A stretch of DNA of 54,240 nucleotides from Candidatus Brocadia sp. (GTDB taxonomy: Bacteria > Planctomycetota > Brocadiia > Brocadiales > Brocadiaceae). The stretch lies in contig WYAU01000015.1 of the NCBI GenBank assembly GCA_011525665.1, positions 1 to 54,240 on the forward strand. Reading direction: 5' to 3'. The position numbers were made by a program, and so were the translations under genes. Shown piece by piece: positions 8,595-17,486 of this stretch; within the stretch, counting starts at the first letter, position 1, and each line of letters begins with the position of its first letter. The notes below the pieces were generated by a model. The model saw only the letters and a program-made list of their open reading frames with translations. It was not told the origin of the DNA and did no database searches.

Positions 8595-9100
8595 TCAATT
8601 TTCTTTTTATAGATGTGCATATGCTTAAATTTCCCTACCAAACGCCTTTCAACCCCGGGTGGAACAAATTGGCTCACGCGGCCCCCCAGGCTGACGGCTT
8701 CTTTAATGAGTGTAGAATTTAAAAAAGAATATTGCTCGCTCGTCATTACAAATACCGTCTCAACTTCTTTATCAAGTACCCGGTTGGTCAGCGCCCTCTG
8801 AAATTCATACTCAAAATCAGATACCGTGCGTATGCCGCGCAAGATGATATTCGTTTGTTGTTTTTTAAGATAGTCTACCAACATGCCTTCAAAACTGTCG
8901 ACCGTGACATTTTTCAACCCCTGAACATGCTCCCGGATCATCTCCATGCGTTCCTCCATCGAAAACAGCGCGGCTTTTAGCGGATTACATCCCACGGAAA
9001 CGACTAATGTATCGAAGATAAGGCTTCCCCTTTTGATCACATCGAGGTGCCCATTGGTAACAGGGTCGAATGCCCCGGGATAAATAGCCTTTTTCGTCAT
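8591..9100 (-). CDS. coaD: Pantetheine-phosphate adenylyltransferase
   Basis: Penultimate enzyme of coenzyme A synthesis: 4'-phosphopantetheine plus ATP gives dephospho-CoA and PPi. At 169 aa it is close to usual length. The nucleotidyltransferase motif is seen as YPGAFDPVTNGHLDVI (TxGH) at the N-terminus, with SSTLIKE-like NSTLIKEAVSLGG near the C-terminus. It sits 9 bp after lptD and overlaps the next gene by 4 bp. Confidence 0.96.
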   Translation of the reverse strand: MTKKAIYPGAFDPVTNGHLDVIKRGSLIFDTLVVSVGCNPLKAALFSMEERMEMIREHVQGLKNVTVDSFEGMLVDYLKKQQTNIILRGIRTVSDFEYEFQRALTNRVLDKEVETVFVMTSEQYSFLNSTLIKEAVSLGGRVSQFVPPGVERRLVGKFKHMHIYKKKIE

Positions 9101-9109
9101 AACTCTCTC

Positions 9110-11905
9110 TCAAAACCAAAAACGTCTTGACCTTTTCTCTAATCCTCTGGGAGTTATGTCAAATCTGTAGGAACTGTCATTTCTCACCGGATCTAATTCG
9201 AGTGTAAGACTCCCTACCCAATCGTGAAAATAGCGGGATAATACAAAATTTGTTTTCAGGTTTTTCGGTTCATTGTCTGTTTCCCTGTTTCTCCCATCCT
9301 CGATTTCCAGAGACCTGAAGTCATATTTTTCCCCTGCCATGATCCTCCATTTTTCGCTAATCGTGTAATCAGCCCCAATGATAATCGTGGAACTGATATC
9401 CCTGATAAACCGGTGGCCGATAAAAAACTGCCAATCGGGGAGATTAGAAATTTCAAAACCCGAGGTAAGAACATCAAATTGAAATTCTTCCGTATTAAAC
9501 TCATTCCTTTCGGAAACAAAGGCAACGATATCCGTTAGCTGGGATCGAAAATCTATATTGATAAAGTTGTCCCTTCGTATGATAATACCATTAATGCCAT
9601 CATTGTAAATACCGGCGCTTGTAGGAAACAGATAATAATCCACATTAAACTCAACAAAATCTACCGTCTTCTCAAAACCCGGTTCTCCCCGTTTTGTCTG
9701 CAATTTGTTTTTTATCCCGACAACAGCAACCTGGGATGAATCTAAGGCGTCAATCTCATCATAATGATAGAACTCCTGCGGGTCTTCTGTAACGACCGGA
9801 CTATAAGTATACCGCAACTCCGGGACAAAGATATGCCGCAAACGATTTATTTTAAAGAAATCATTGTAGACGCTATAGCTTCTCCAATGCGTCGAACTCC
9901 AATCAAACCCAAAAGAACCGATGAATCGTCCGGTGGCAGGGCCATTTGCTTCATCAACGGCACCGGACGTATCAATGCTTTCCGTGTATCCCGTAACCCT
10001 GCCTTCGACAAACGGATTTATATTGAAAACCCAGGGCTTGAATGGCATGCTCACCCGATTCACACTGTCAACCCTTGCTACAGATCGTGGTTGAATTTCA
10101 GGCTCAATTTGTTCAAAAGAGCCGTCAAAATAGGTCGCTGAAGATTCGGAGGTAAATATCAGCATATTATCCCCGATGGGTTCGCCAATGATTCGATACG
10201 ACGCCTCCGGCAGGCGTTCCGCATATCGCCTTTCCCGCAAAGAATCTACTGTCGTATCAAATCCGTTAAACTGTTCGTTGATCAAAAATGTCTCAGCGGC
10301 GGTGTCATGTATTCTCCGTAAATACAACACCGTCTCACGGTCTTTCTCCTGTTTAAACTCATGCTGAAAATACTCCCGGAGAAACCTCGGGTCACTCAAA
10401 TAGGAATACTCCATGTCCAAACGCCAATCATGAGGCAATTCCTGCCTGTGCCTCCAAAGAATGGTTCCACGATCTTTATTTTCGACCGGCACATCATTAA
10501 TATCGAAATCACCCTGGTCTTTTATGTAATACGTATTGACGTAACCAAACAGATCTTCTCCCTTATACTCAAAATCAAGCCCCGTGCCCAGTCCCCTTTC
10601 TTCCAAATAATCGAGGTTCAAGGTAAGGTCGCTCCAGTCTTTTTGTTTCCCGCCTGTAATGGCAAACAAATCCCAATCCGTCCGGAGAAACGAACCAAAA
10701 CGCGACGAGCTTCCGAATTGCCAGTCTTTCAAAATTCGCTCTCGTTTCCTTACATCGAGCGAGAGATAGGGCAAATAAGCCACGGGGTATTTGTCAATAT
10801 AAAACGAATTATTCGTGGAAGATATGATATTATGGATATCCCGCTGAACCAGCCTGATCTTTTTTCCTTTAAAATGATAGTGAGGATGTCCGTATCCGCA
10901 CGTGCTTATTGTGCCATTTTTTATTTCATATTGTCCCTTGGCAACGTGCTTTATCTCTTCTCCGCCAATATATGCCGGCATCCCTTCAAAAAGGGGCATC
11001 TTGTTTTTTTGCGGATGCGATCTTGGTTCTGAGGCATCGCTTAATTTTGCTTTTTTCTGCTGCTGAATGATCGTTTTTATCTTGCTGTTAATCAGAATCC
11101 CCTTATCCGCCTTTACGTCCTCAAATATTTTATCAGCAATTTGTACATCGTCTTTGCGGCGCATCACCACATTTCCTTCCGCATAAATCTCGCGCAGGGG
11201 TTGTTCCGGATACTGTAAACTATCCGGATCTTTCTTTTCGAACCACAGGATTACGCTGTCGGCGTCCATTGTCATATCGTCTTTTTTGATTTTTACATTG
11301 CCGAGGGCAATAACGATACGCCTGTCTCCTTCCTCCCACGAATCGATACTGTCGGCAATTATGTCAACCATTTCTTCTCTTCGAGAAACGCCAGAGACCG
11401 GAATCTTTTGGGGAACTTCGGTGGATAAATACTCTTCTTGTCCCCGTGAACGAATTTCTTCACCCCGCAGAACAACCTCGGTCTGCCGGCCATCTTCAAA
11501 AGCCTCTATGGGCTGCCCTTCAGGGTTGACTACGATGCCGGTCATGGTCTCAAATCGTAAATATACCTGTTCATATTTTTCGTAGTTTTCGTCCTGCAGG
11601 ATGGTTACTTTGCCTTCGCAATAGACCTCCACGGTTGCCTCAGCGCGTTGTCCCGCATCTTCCTCGTGAAACCAGCAAACGACACTATCCGCCGTAATTT
11701 GAAATGGCCCCTGCAATATCCTTGCATCTTTATCTGCAACAAAAATACGAATCCCTTCTTTTTTCCACGTGCTGATATGGCCGGCCGATAAGGAAAAAGG
11801 CCGCTGCTCTATGTTTCTTACCGCAGAAAGTAAACTTTCTGCATAATTACAGGTATTTATGAAAAATACCACGGCAAGTGCCAAAAAAGCCGGTATTGTT
11901 CGCAT
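9110..11905 (-). CDS. lptD: LPS-assembly protein LptD (OstA-like outer-membrane protein)
   Basis: 931-aa outer-membrane protein that would insert lipopolysaccharide into the outer leaflet with LptE. An N-terminal signal peptide (hydrophobic residues 4-20) precedes two LptA/OstA-like jellyroll stretches (approx. residues 45-150 and 185-270). A long C-terminal beta-barrel region follows, rich in alternating aromatic strands and ending in aromatic residues (SRRFWF), as barrels do. The protein is moderately longer than E. coli LptD (784 aa). It implies a true outer membrane with LPS-like lipid. It shares a promoter with the sugar aminotransferase upstream, consistent with envelope glycan synthesis. 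Confidence 0.87.
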   Translation of the reverse strand: MRTIPAFLALAVVFFINTCNYAESLLSAVRNIEQRPFSLSAGHISTWKKEGIRIFVADKDARILQGPFQITADSVVCWFHEEDAGQRAEATVEVYCEGKVTILQDENYEKYEQVYLRFETMTGIVVNPEGQPIEAFEDGRQTEVVLRGEEIRSRGQEEYLSTEVPQKIPVSGVSRREEMVDIIADSIDSWEEGDRRIVIALGNVKIKKDDMTMDADSVILWFEKKDPDSLQYPEQPLREIYAEGNVVMRRKDDVQIADKIFEDVKADKGILINSKIKTIIQQQKKAKLSDASEPRSHPQKNKMPLFEGMPAYIGGEEIKHVAKGQYEIKNGTISTCGYGHPHYHFKGKKIRLVQRDIHNIISSTNNSFYIDKYPVAYLPYLSLDVRKRERILKDWQFGSSSRFGSFLRTDWDLFAITGGKQKDWSDLTLNLDYLEERGLGTGLDFEYKGEDLFGYVNTYYIKDQGDFDINDVPVENKDRGTILWRHRQELPHDWRLDMEYSYLSDPRFLREYFQHEFKQEKDRETVLYLRRIHDTAAETFLINEQFNGFDTTVDSLRERRYAERLPEASYRIIGEPIGDNMLIFTSESSATYFDGSFEQIEPEIQPRSVARVDSVNRVSMPFKPWVFNINPFVEGRVTGYTESIDTSGAVDEANGPATGRFIGSFGFDWSSTHWRSYSVYNDFFKINRLRHIFVPELRYTYSPVVTEDPQEFYHYDEIDALDSSQVAVVGIKNKLQTKRGEPGFEKTVDFVEFNVDYYLFPTSAGIYNDGINGIIIRRDNFINIDFRSQLTDIVAFVSERNEFNTEEFQFDVLTSGFEISNLPDWQFFIGHRFIRDISSTIIIGADYTISEKWRIMAGEKYDFRSLEIEDGRNRETDNEPKNLKTNFVLSRYFHDWVGSLTLELDPVRNDSSYRFDITPRGLEKRSRRFWF

Positions 11906-11920
11906 GAGAAAAATTTCCCA

Positions 11921-13027
11921 TTATCGCTGTGAAATGAAATTTTTTATGTGATAAATCACATAATCCTGCTCTTTCTGAGTAATCTCAGGAAAGACAGGGA
12001 GGGCGATCGTTTCGTTTGAAGCTCTTTCTGACTCGGGCAGGGCGCCGCGCTTGTACCCCAAGTACTCAAAACATTTTTGCAAATGAAGGGGAACCGGATA
12101 ATAAACTGTCGTTTCTATCCCCTGACTTTCGAGATATTTCATCAATGCATCCCTGTCTGATGTGGCTATGACATACTGATGAAATATATGGGTATTATAA
12201 GGTGCTATTTTGGGTAGCCGCACGGGTAACCCCTCTAAATGCTCATGATAATATGCGGCAATTGACCTTCGTTTCTCGGACCAGCCATCCAGGTATTTAA
12301 GCTTTACCGACAGGACCGCAGCCTGTATGGCATCCAACCTCCCGTTAATGCCGATATGAGAATGACAATACTTCATTTTCGCCCCGTGGATTCTCAAGAT
12401 CTTAATCAACTCTGCCAATCTCTCATTATTGGTTGTTACGAGCCCGCCGTCTCCATAGCCGCCAAGATTCTTTGTGGGGTAGAACGAAAAACACCCCACA
12501 TCCCCAAGAATGCCCGCATTTTTCCCTTTATAAACCGATCCTATGGCCTGTGCGGCATCTTCAATGACCATCAAGCCGTTGGCGCTCGCAATCTCACGGA
12601 TACCATCCATATCGGCACATTGTCCATACAAATGGACAGGAAGAATCGCCTTCGTCCTTGTGTTCACGAGAGGCGCAATCTTATTCACATCAATATTGTA
12701 GGTAAAGGGATCTATATCCACAAATACAGGAATAGCCCCTAACCGTGCAATGGAACCGGCCGTCGCGAAGAAAGTAAAGGGCGTCGTTATAACCTCATCG
12801 CCGCGTGTAATCCCGCATGCCATTAAAGCCAGCAATATTGCATCCGTGCCAGAGGACACCCCAATGGCATGTTTGACATGACAAAATTTTGCTATGCTCT
12901 GTTCAAACGATTCAACGAAAGGGCCGAGGACAAAGGACTGGCTGGCTATTACTTCTAAAACAGCTTTATTTATTTCCTCTCGAATACCTTCATACTGCCG
13001 CTTTAGATCCAGAGAACTTATTTTCAT
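11921..13027 (-). CDS. DegT/DnrJ/EryC1/StrS family sugar aminotransferase
   Basis: PLP-dependent aminotransferase (368 aa) of the family that adds an amino group to nucleotide-linked keto-sugars for LPS, capsule or glycan synthesis. Motifs: VSSGTDAILLALMA, TTPFTFFATAG, LPVHLYGQ, VIEDAAQAIG, and the Schiff-base lysine in SFYPTKNLGGYGDGG. The ATG at 13027 is used; the codon before it is an in-frame TTG. It is the first gene after a perfect-consensus promoter and precedes lptD by 15 bp. The sugar substrate (for example a UDP-3-keto sugar, as for WbpE) is not determinable from sequence. Confidence 0.9.
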   Translation of the reverse strand: MKISSLDLKRQYEGIREEINKAVLEVIASQSFVLGPFVESFEQSIAKFCHVKHAIGVSSGTDAILLALMACGITRGDEVITTPFTFFATAGSIARLGAIPVFVDIDPFTYNIDVNKIAPLVNTRTKAILPVHLYGQCADMDGIREIASANGLMVIEDAAQAIGSVYKGKNAGILGDVGCFSFYPTKNLGGYGDGGLVTTNNERLAELIKILRIHGAKMKYCHSHIGINGRLDAIQAAVLSVKLKYLDGWSEKRRSIAAYYHEHLEGLPVRLPKIAPYNTHIFHQYVIATSDRDALMKYLESQGIETTVYYPVPLHLQKCFEYLGYKRGALPESERASNETIALPVFPEITQKEQDYVIYHIKNFISQR

Positions 13028-13100
13028 CAAGGGAATAATAAGTAGGGTGTGGGCGATAAAATTTTAATTCCTAAGTTTGCTTATCCACTATATTTGCATC

Positions 13101-13129
13101 ATTATATTTCTTTAAACCGGATTTGTCAA
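13101..13129 (-). promoter_or_regulatory. Perfect-consensus sigma70-type promoter for the aminotransferase-lptD operon
   Basis: On the minus strand TTGACA (13129-13124) and TATAAT (13106-13101) are separated by exactly 17 bp. Both hexamers match the consensus 6/6. Transcription would start near 13094 and give a leader of about 65 nt before the aminotransferase ATG. Confidence 0.85.
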
Positions 13130-13231
13130 TGAAAAAAGGCAGTTCACGATACCCTGTTTTAAATGAGCAGAAATTTTGCGGCAATTTAGTTTTTTGAAAA
13201 AGTATCCGGAGGCCTCATCTATATACCGTGC

Positions 13232-13292
13232 CGGACAAATTTTAAGATGCACGTATAATTAGGCTTGACACCGCAAGAGATATTTGTACTAT
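13232..13292 (+). promoter_or_regulatory. Tandem sigma70-like promoters for the 13.4-kb plus-strand cluster
   Basis: Two candidates lie in tandem in the divergent spacer. P1 has CGGACA (13232-13237), 16 bp, then TATAAT (13254-13259). P2 has TTGACA (13265-13270), 16 bp, then TACTAT (13287-13292). P2 would start near 13299 and give a leader of about 135 nt. The rest of the 405-bp gap (13031-13435) holds no gene; the leader has a small AACAG...CTGTT hairpin near 13331-13353. Confidence 0.6.
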
Positions 13293-13435
13293 GTAATCGT
13301 TATCTTTAGCAATATCCGCAGTTCTCACTGAACAGCCCGTTTTGCTGTTTTCCAGGGGGATAAGGTGGCCGCGGTGTGAAAACCGGTCCTTTTACCCGAA
13401 AACGAGAATAAAGACAACGAAATTCTTTTTCACCC

Positions 13436-14308
13436 ATGACAAATAAAATTAACCAATCCTTACAACCGGAGAAAATACCCGAGCCTCATTCTCCCCCAAA
13501 ACCTCTCAATACATGGAAACATCTGGTAGCCCACCTCTGCATATGGTTCCTGGTTGTCGTCCTTGTTATGGTTTATTTTACCTCAACCGGTTCGCCGCAG
13601 GCCGGCCTTTTAGAGGTCGGGATATCTGCAATGATCTTCGTTGTTTTGTTTCATCTCGTCATGAAATTCTTCCCCGTGGTTTCCAAGATTATCACTTCCG
13701 TGATCGTAATAGGATTTGGAATTGCATTGATCTTCGTGAATTATCACTATTTGAAAGTGGTAAAAAAAGATGCTTCCCTGGAACAATTATTAGTGGGAGA
13801 CCTGTTCGTTCATAAGATTTTAAAGACCGTTAAAAAAGAGCCGGCCGTTTTTGTAGCCAGGGAAGAAATGCCAAAAACAGTTACCAAACCAAAATACGAA
13901 ATACTGCAACCGGAGATATTCCTCGATCAACTGGAAACAACAATCGCAAAACCGGTCCTGGCTGATGACGATTTGACGTCACTCCCCCTAAAAACACTTG
14001 CACCCATGATTAAAACAGTCATAGCGCGTGGGGGAGAAAAACGTGTGACGGAAGCGGCTGCTTATGTACAGGCTGAAGAAATTTCCGGCTTGCTGTTTAC
14101 AACAAAAAACTGCAAGCCAATAATCCAGCCGGTGATGACAATACAGGACATTCCCTTCGTATCACGTCAGAATTTCATTCAGGAAACAACACTTGTGCAA
14201 TTACAGAGTCATAAGATTCAATCTCCTCTTTCTGAAATGGTTGAATGTCAAAATACCATGATAGATTTGAACGGCCCTTTAACAGAAGGCCATATTCCGG
14301 TTAATTAA
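13436..14308 (+). CDS. Membrane protein of unknown function with three N-terminal TM helices
   Basis: 290-aa protein not recognised as any family. A proline-rich N-terminus (residues 10-24) is followed by three hydrophobic helices (approx. 30-49, 57-76, 81-103). A hydrophilic domain of about 185 residues rich in Thr, Val, Lys and Glu follows, with no catalytic motif that I can see and only two cysteines. No clear Shine-Dalgarno precedes the ATG. It is the first gene of a plus-strand cluster with a TPR protein, phosphoesterases and a kinase-like protein, so a role in the same envelope-associated process is a guess. Confidence 0.7.
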   Translation: MTNKINQSLQPEKIPEPHSPPKPLNTWKHLVAHLCIWFLVVVLVMVYFTSTGSPQAGLLEVGISAMIFVVLFHLVMKFFPVVSKIITSVIVIGFGIALIFVNYHYLKVVKKDASLEQLLVGDLFVHKILKTVKKEPAVFVAREEMPKTVTKPKYEILQPEIFLDQLETTIAKPVLADDDLTSLPLKTLAPMIKTVIARGGEKRVTEAAAYVQAEEISGLLFTTKNCKPIIQPVMTIQDIPFVSRQNFIQETTLVQLQSHKIQSPLSEMVECQNTMIDLNGPLTEGHIPVN

Positions 14309-14336
14309 TTACGGCAGGACATCAAAGGAGCAACGT

Positions 14337-15068
14337 ATGAAAGCGTACATGATGATATCGTTCATGTTTTTTGTTTTCGCAAGCACAGGTTATGCCCAGG
14401 ATACTGACAAAGATGAGTTTCTGGATACAGCAATCAGGGAATTCCGGCGGGCGGTAGAAAAGAACCCTAATTATGCCGAGGCGCATTATAACCTGGGAAT
14501 TGCTTATAGCGAAAGGGGAATGCTGGAGGATGCTGCTGGAACATACAAAAAAGCGCTGGAGATCGATCCGAATTTGATAAAGGCGTACAACAATCTTGGC
14601 GTGGTTTACTACGAAATGGGGAGATTCGATGAGGCCGTTGAAACCCTGAAAAAGGCCATTGCCGCATCACCGCAATATGTCGAGGCATACTACAATCTGG
14701 GAATCGTTTATTATGGGAAAAAACACTACCAGGATGCCGCGGCTGCCTTTAAAAAGTCCGTGGAACTTAATCCGAAGTTTGAAAAGGGATATTATAATTT
14801 AGGCGTCACATACGCCGCCCTGAACGCCATAGACGAATCCATTGTCGCTTTCAAAAAGACAGTGGAGATTAATGCAAATAATCCGGACGCCCATTATAAT
14901 TTGGGAATTGCTTATGCAAAGAAGGATCTCCTGGACGTGGCTATTAAGTCGCTGCAAAGAGCCATAGAACTCAACCCGGCTGACGATAAGCCTCATTTTG
15001 CCCTGGGCGTAATCTACCAGGCAAAAAGAAAGCCAAAAATATCGGGAGGAAAAGCGGAAAAGCCATAA
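14337..15068 (+). CDS. Secreted tetratricopeptide-repeat protein
   Basis: 243-aa TPR protein with an N-terminal signal peptide (residues 1-21, ending GYAQ). About six 34-residue TPR units run from residue 29 to near residue 232, each with the YNLGIAYxxxG...A...KAIELNP pattern. Such proteins are scaffolds for protein-protein contacts, here probably in the periplasm or an equivalent compartment. AAAGGAG lies 7 nt before the ATG. It follows the three-helix membrane protein by 28 bp and is likely co-transcribed. Confidence 0.88.
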   Translation: MKAYMMISFMFFVFASTGYAQDTDKDEFLDTAIREFRRAVEKNPNYAEAHYNLGIAYSERGMLEDAAGTYKKALEIDPNLIKAYNNLGVVYYEMGRFDEAVETLKKAIAASPQYVEAYYNLGIVYYGKKHYQDAAAAFKKSVELNPKFEKGYYNLGVTYAALNAIDESIVAFKKTVEINANNPDAHYNLGIAYAKKDLLDVAIKSLQRAIELNPADDKPHFALGVIYQAKRKPKISGGKAEKP

Positions 15069-15234
15069 GCATCCTGACCGGTGAAACCACCGCTGTCACT
15101 AAAAAGATCACGTTTTTTAGCAGGCATGAATCAACGTAAGGGCTGGAAAGCTTTTTCATCCCTTATGAAAGATTCTCGGTGTGTCGTTTGTTTTCAGGCC
15201 ACTGCTATACGATATGAACTGAAGGATGAAAAAC

Positions 15235-16464
15235 ATGCGTAACCAAATAAAAATATTTTTTCTTGCCGTTCTCACTGTTGTTCTTTTTTCACAAAAGCTT
15301 TATGCCCAACCCTTGCATTTCATTGCCTATGGTGACACCCGGAGGGATATGAAAACGATGGACAAATCTCAGATAAAACATAATGCCATAGCGAGGGCCA
15401 TACGGGATTTGGATCCTGATTTTATCTTATTTTCCGGGGATATGGTCTATTACAATGAATTTGATAAGTTTCGGGAGGTAATTACCCGAAACTATACAGG
15501 AAACAAAATGATCCCCCTTTATCCGGTCATTGGCAATCATGAGGTTGTATTCGATGAAAAAACAGATGTCCTCGTGAAAGAATTGCTCGAAAAAATTGGG
15601 GTTGTTAATAAGTCCGAAGGGCAAGTATCTCCCCCGTCGGGCATCTTGAAAGAAATAGAATTATTACGGGGTAAATTATATAAGGAAATCGACTCCATTG
15701 CAGAGGCAAAATTAAAAAAGAGGAGCCGGCAGGTTTTATGCGAAGAAATATGCGATAAGCTGGACGCCGCATACATATCCTATTTAAAAGAGTCGTTATG
15801 TAAAACGACGCACGGACAGTCCTGGTATTCTTTCGCTGGAGAAGCTGACGGGATAAAAGTAAAATTCATTGCCTTAAACTCCTCTTTGCCGGACGATGAA
15901 GAGCAGTTTCACTGGTTTTTGGATGAATTAAAAGGATTTTCCGGTCCAAAAATCATTTTCGAACACTATCCGCCGTATTCAATCGGGCACCATGGTTGTA
16001 CCGACATGCTCAATAGCAAATCCAAAGCGGCAAGATTTCGCGACCGCTATACAAAAGTTTTTAACAATGCATCTCATAATATACTCCTGGTTATTAGCGG
16101 ACACGACCATAACTACCAACGCCTCATTAAGACCGATAAAACCGGTGTTATGCAATTACCCGTATATATTGTTTCGGGAGGAGGTGGTGCCGATTTAACG
16201 GGCAACGGGGGATGTGATATCTCCCTAATTCCTTTGGACGGCTTCCAATGCGTGGGACTCGTCACTGCATATCACTTTGTAGATATCACCATGTATGCAA
16301 ATGACAAAAAAAATTTAATCCTGAAAGGCAAAGCGCTTGGACTGCACTGCGATTTAAGCAAAGGATTGCCGGATGACAATACCTTTGAAAGGCTGTTTGC
16401 AAAAGACCGCCTGGAAGTAATCGATGACTTTACTTTAAACTGGAAGACCGGCAATATTCCGTAA
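15235..16464 (+). CDS. Secreted calcineurin-like metallophosphoesterase
   Basis: 409-aa metallophosphoesterase with an N-terminal signal peptide (hydrophobic IFFLAVLTVVLFSQKLYAQ). Metal-binding motifs in order: AYGDTRRD, LFSGDMVYYN, IGNHEV, EHYPPYSIGHHG and SGHDHNYQRL. The first motif is GDTR rather than the usual DxH, as in a subset of purple-acid-phosphatase-like enzymes. An insertion of about 100 residues between motifs 3 and 4 contains paired cysteines. The ATG at 15235 is preferred since GAAGG lies 9 nt upstream; an ATG at 15226 would leave no spacing. Its stop codon abuts the kinase-like gene. Confidence 0.83.
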   Translation: MRNQIKIFFLAVLTVVLFSQKLYAQPLHFIAYGDTRRDMKTMDKSQIKHNAIARAIRDLDPDFILFSGDMVYYNEFDKFREVITRNYTGNKMIPLYPVIGNHEVVFDEKTDVLVKELLEKIGVVNKSEGQVSPPSGILKEIELLRGKLYKEIDSIAEAKLKKRSRQVLCEEICDKLDAAYISYLKESLCKTTHGQSWYSFAGEADGIKVKFIALNSSLPDDEEQFHWFLDELKGFSGPKIIFEHYPPYSIGHHGCTDMLNSKSKAARFRDRYTKVFNNASHNILLVISGHDHNYQRLIKTDKTGVMQLPVYIVSGGGGADLTGNGGCDISLIPLDGFQCVGLVTAYHFVDITMYANDKKNLILKGKALGLHCDLSKGLPDDNTFERLFAKDRLEVIDDFTLNWKTGNIP

Positions 16465-17373
16465 ATGTCCGCCGCAAAAGTACGTATAAATCATGCAACA
16501 AAAGGAATCCGTATTTTATTTCATGAGCCCCGTATCATTGATAAAGATATAAAAGCTTACCATGTCATGTACAGAATTAATAAATATCAATTCGCCGAGT
16601 TTAAGTGCCAGGCAAGTTTGCACAAGTCCAACTACGCCATTTTGATTAACATGCAAGACAAGGGGATAAAATACTCCCCGGACTTCGATTTTTCAGAAGA
16701 ATATTATATCCTGAAGGAGCTCAATCACCCCCAAATACCAACGGCCAGTGATTTCGGACAGGGAGAGTTATTCAGAGACGGGAAATTTTTAATCAAACAA
16801 AATTTTATCGTATTACAGCACATCTACGGATATGACCTTGTGGATTATTTCTTTGAAAAAGACGTTGAGAATACCGAAACCATCGAAGAAGTCGTTCAAG
16901 CGTTTATATCCGTTTGCGATCCCTTGCAGCATCTCCACAATAAGCACTACGTACATTGTGATTTAAAACCCGGACATTTGATTCTTAATCAAAAAACGGG
17001 ATTGATACATCTTATCGACTTTGAATTAGCCATCAAAAGAGGCGGGATTATTAAGGGAATTAGCAGAGAATATGCATCTCCGGAACAGTTGCAGATGCTT
17101 ACCTATCTCAAGGACTTGCCCCGAAAGGTTCATTATGAAGCGCTCTCTTCTTCCATCCGTCTGGACGGCAGGACGGACCTGTATTCTTTGGGTCTCATAT
17201 TCTATCAGATAGTGACGAAGAAATTATGGCAGACAGAAAAAATTCCAGCCGGCAAAGTTAACACTAAAATACCGCAAAAGCTGGAAGAAATTATCCATGG
17301 CCTCCTTGAAGGAAACGTTGCCAATAGAATTCCCACCGCAGAGGAATTAAAAAAGTTATTAAACAACGTGTGA
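16465..17373 (+). CDS. Serine/threonine protein kinase-like protein with altered catalytic motifs
   Basis: 302-aa protein with an eukaryotic-type kinase fold. Recognisable elements: helix-C region and LNHPQIP (residues 86-92), catalytic loop HCDLKPGHL (164-172), DFE in place of DFG (185-187), SPE in place of APE (205-207) and RTDLYSLG (236-243). The glycine loop is not evident. The position expected for the VAxK lysine reads YAIL, and the Asn of HxDLKPxN is His171. The fold is clear but activity is doubtful. The ATG directly follows the phosphoesterase stop (TAAATG), so translation is coupled. No membrane segment is seen. Confidence 0.8.
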   Translation: MSAAKVRINHATKGIRILFHEPRIIDKDIKAYHVMYRINKYQFAEFKCQASLHKSNYAILINMQDKGIKYSPDFDFSEEYYILKELNHPQIPTASDFGQGELFRDGKFLIKQNFIVLQHIYGYDLVDYFFEKDVENTETIEEVVQAFISVCDPLQHLHNKHYVHCDLKPGHLILNQKTGLIHLIDFELAIKRGGIIKGISREYASPEQLQMLTYLKDLPRKVHYEALSSSIRLDGRTDLYSLGLIFYQIVTKKLWQTEKIPAGKVNTKIPQKLEEIIHGLLEGNVANRIPTAEELKKLLNNV

Positions 17374-17427
17374 AACGTACCCATTTTCCCAATAATTACG
17401 ATAATTCGATAATTTAAACTTCAATCC

Positions 17428-17451
17428 CCCCATAAACGCGCGTTTACGGGG
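17428..17451. repeat. Palindrome upstream of the second phosphoesterase
   Basis: A 24-bp inverted repeat with one mismatch contains the perfect 14-bp palindrome TAAACGCGCGTTTA (17433-17446) flanked by CCCC/GGGG. It lies 36 bp before the ATG of the metallophosphoesterase at 17487, in a 113-bp spacer. No U-run follows on the plus strand, so it is more like an operator or palindromic repeat than a terminator. Confidence 0.45.
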
Positions 17452-17486
17452 AGCGAGAGGGGGGGAAGTCGCCGAAGGCCTAACTT

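Noticed and set aside
10361-11032. 223-codon plus-strand frame antisense to lptD
   Set aside because: It lies wholly within a well-supported lptD frame; its translation has no domain and looks like a codon shadow.
15096-15120. CTAAAAA/TTTTTAG inverted repeat as a terminator after the TPR gene
   Set aside because: The stem is A/T only and too weak, with no following U-run on either strand; not called.
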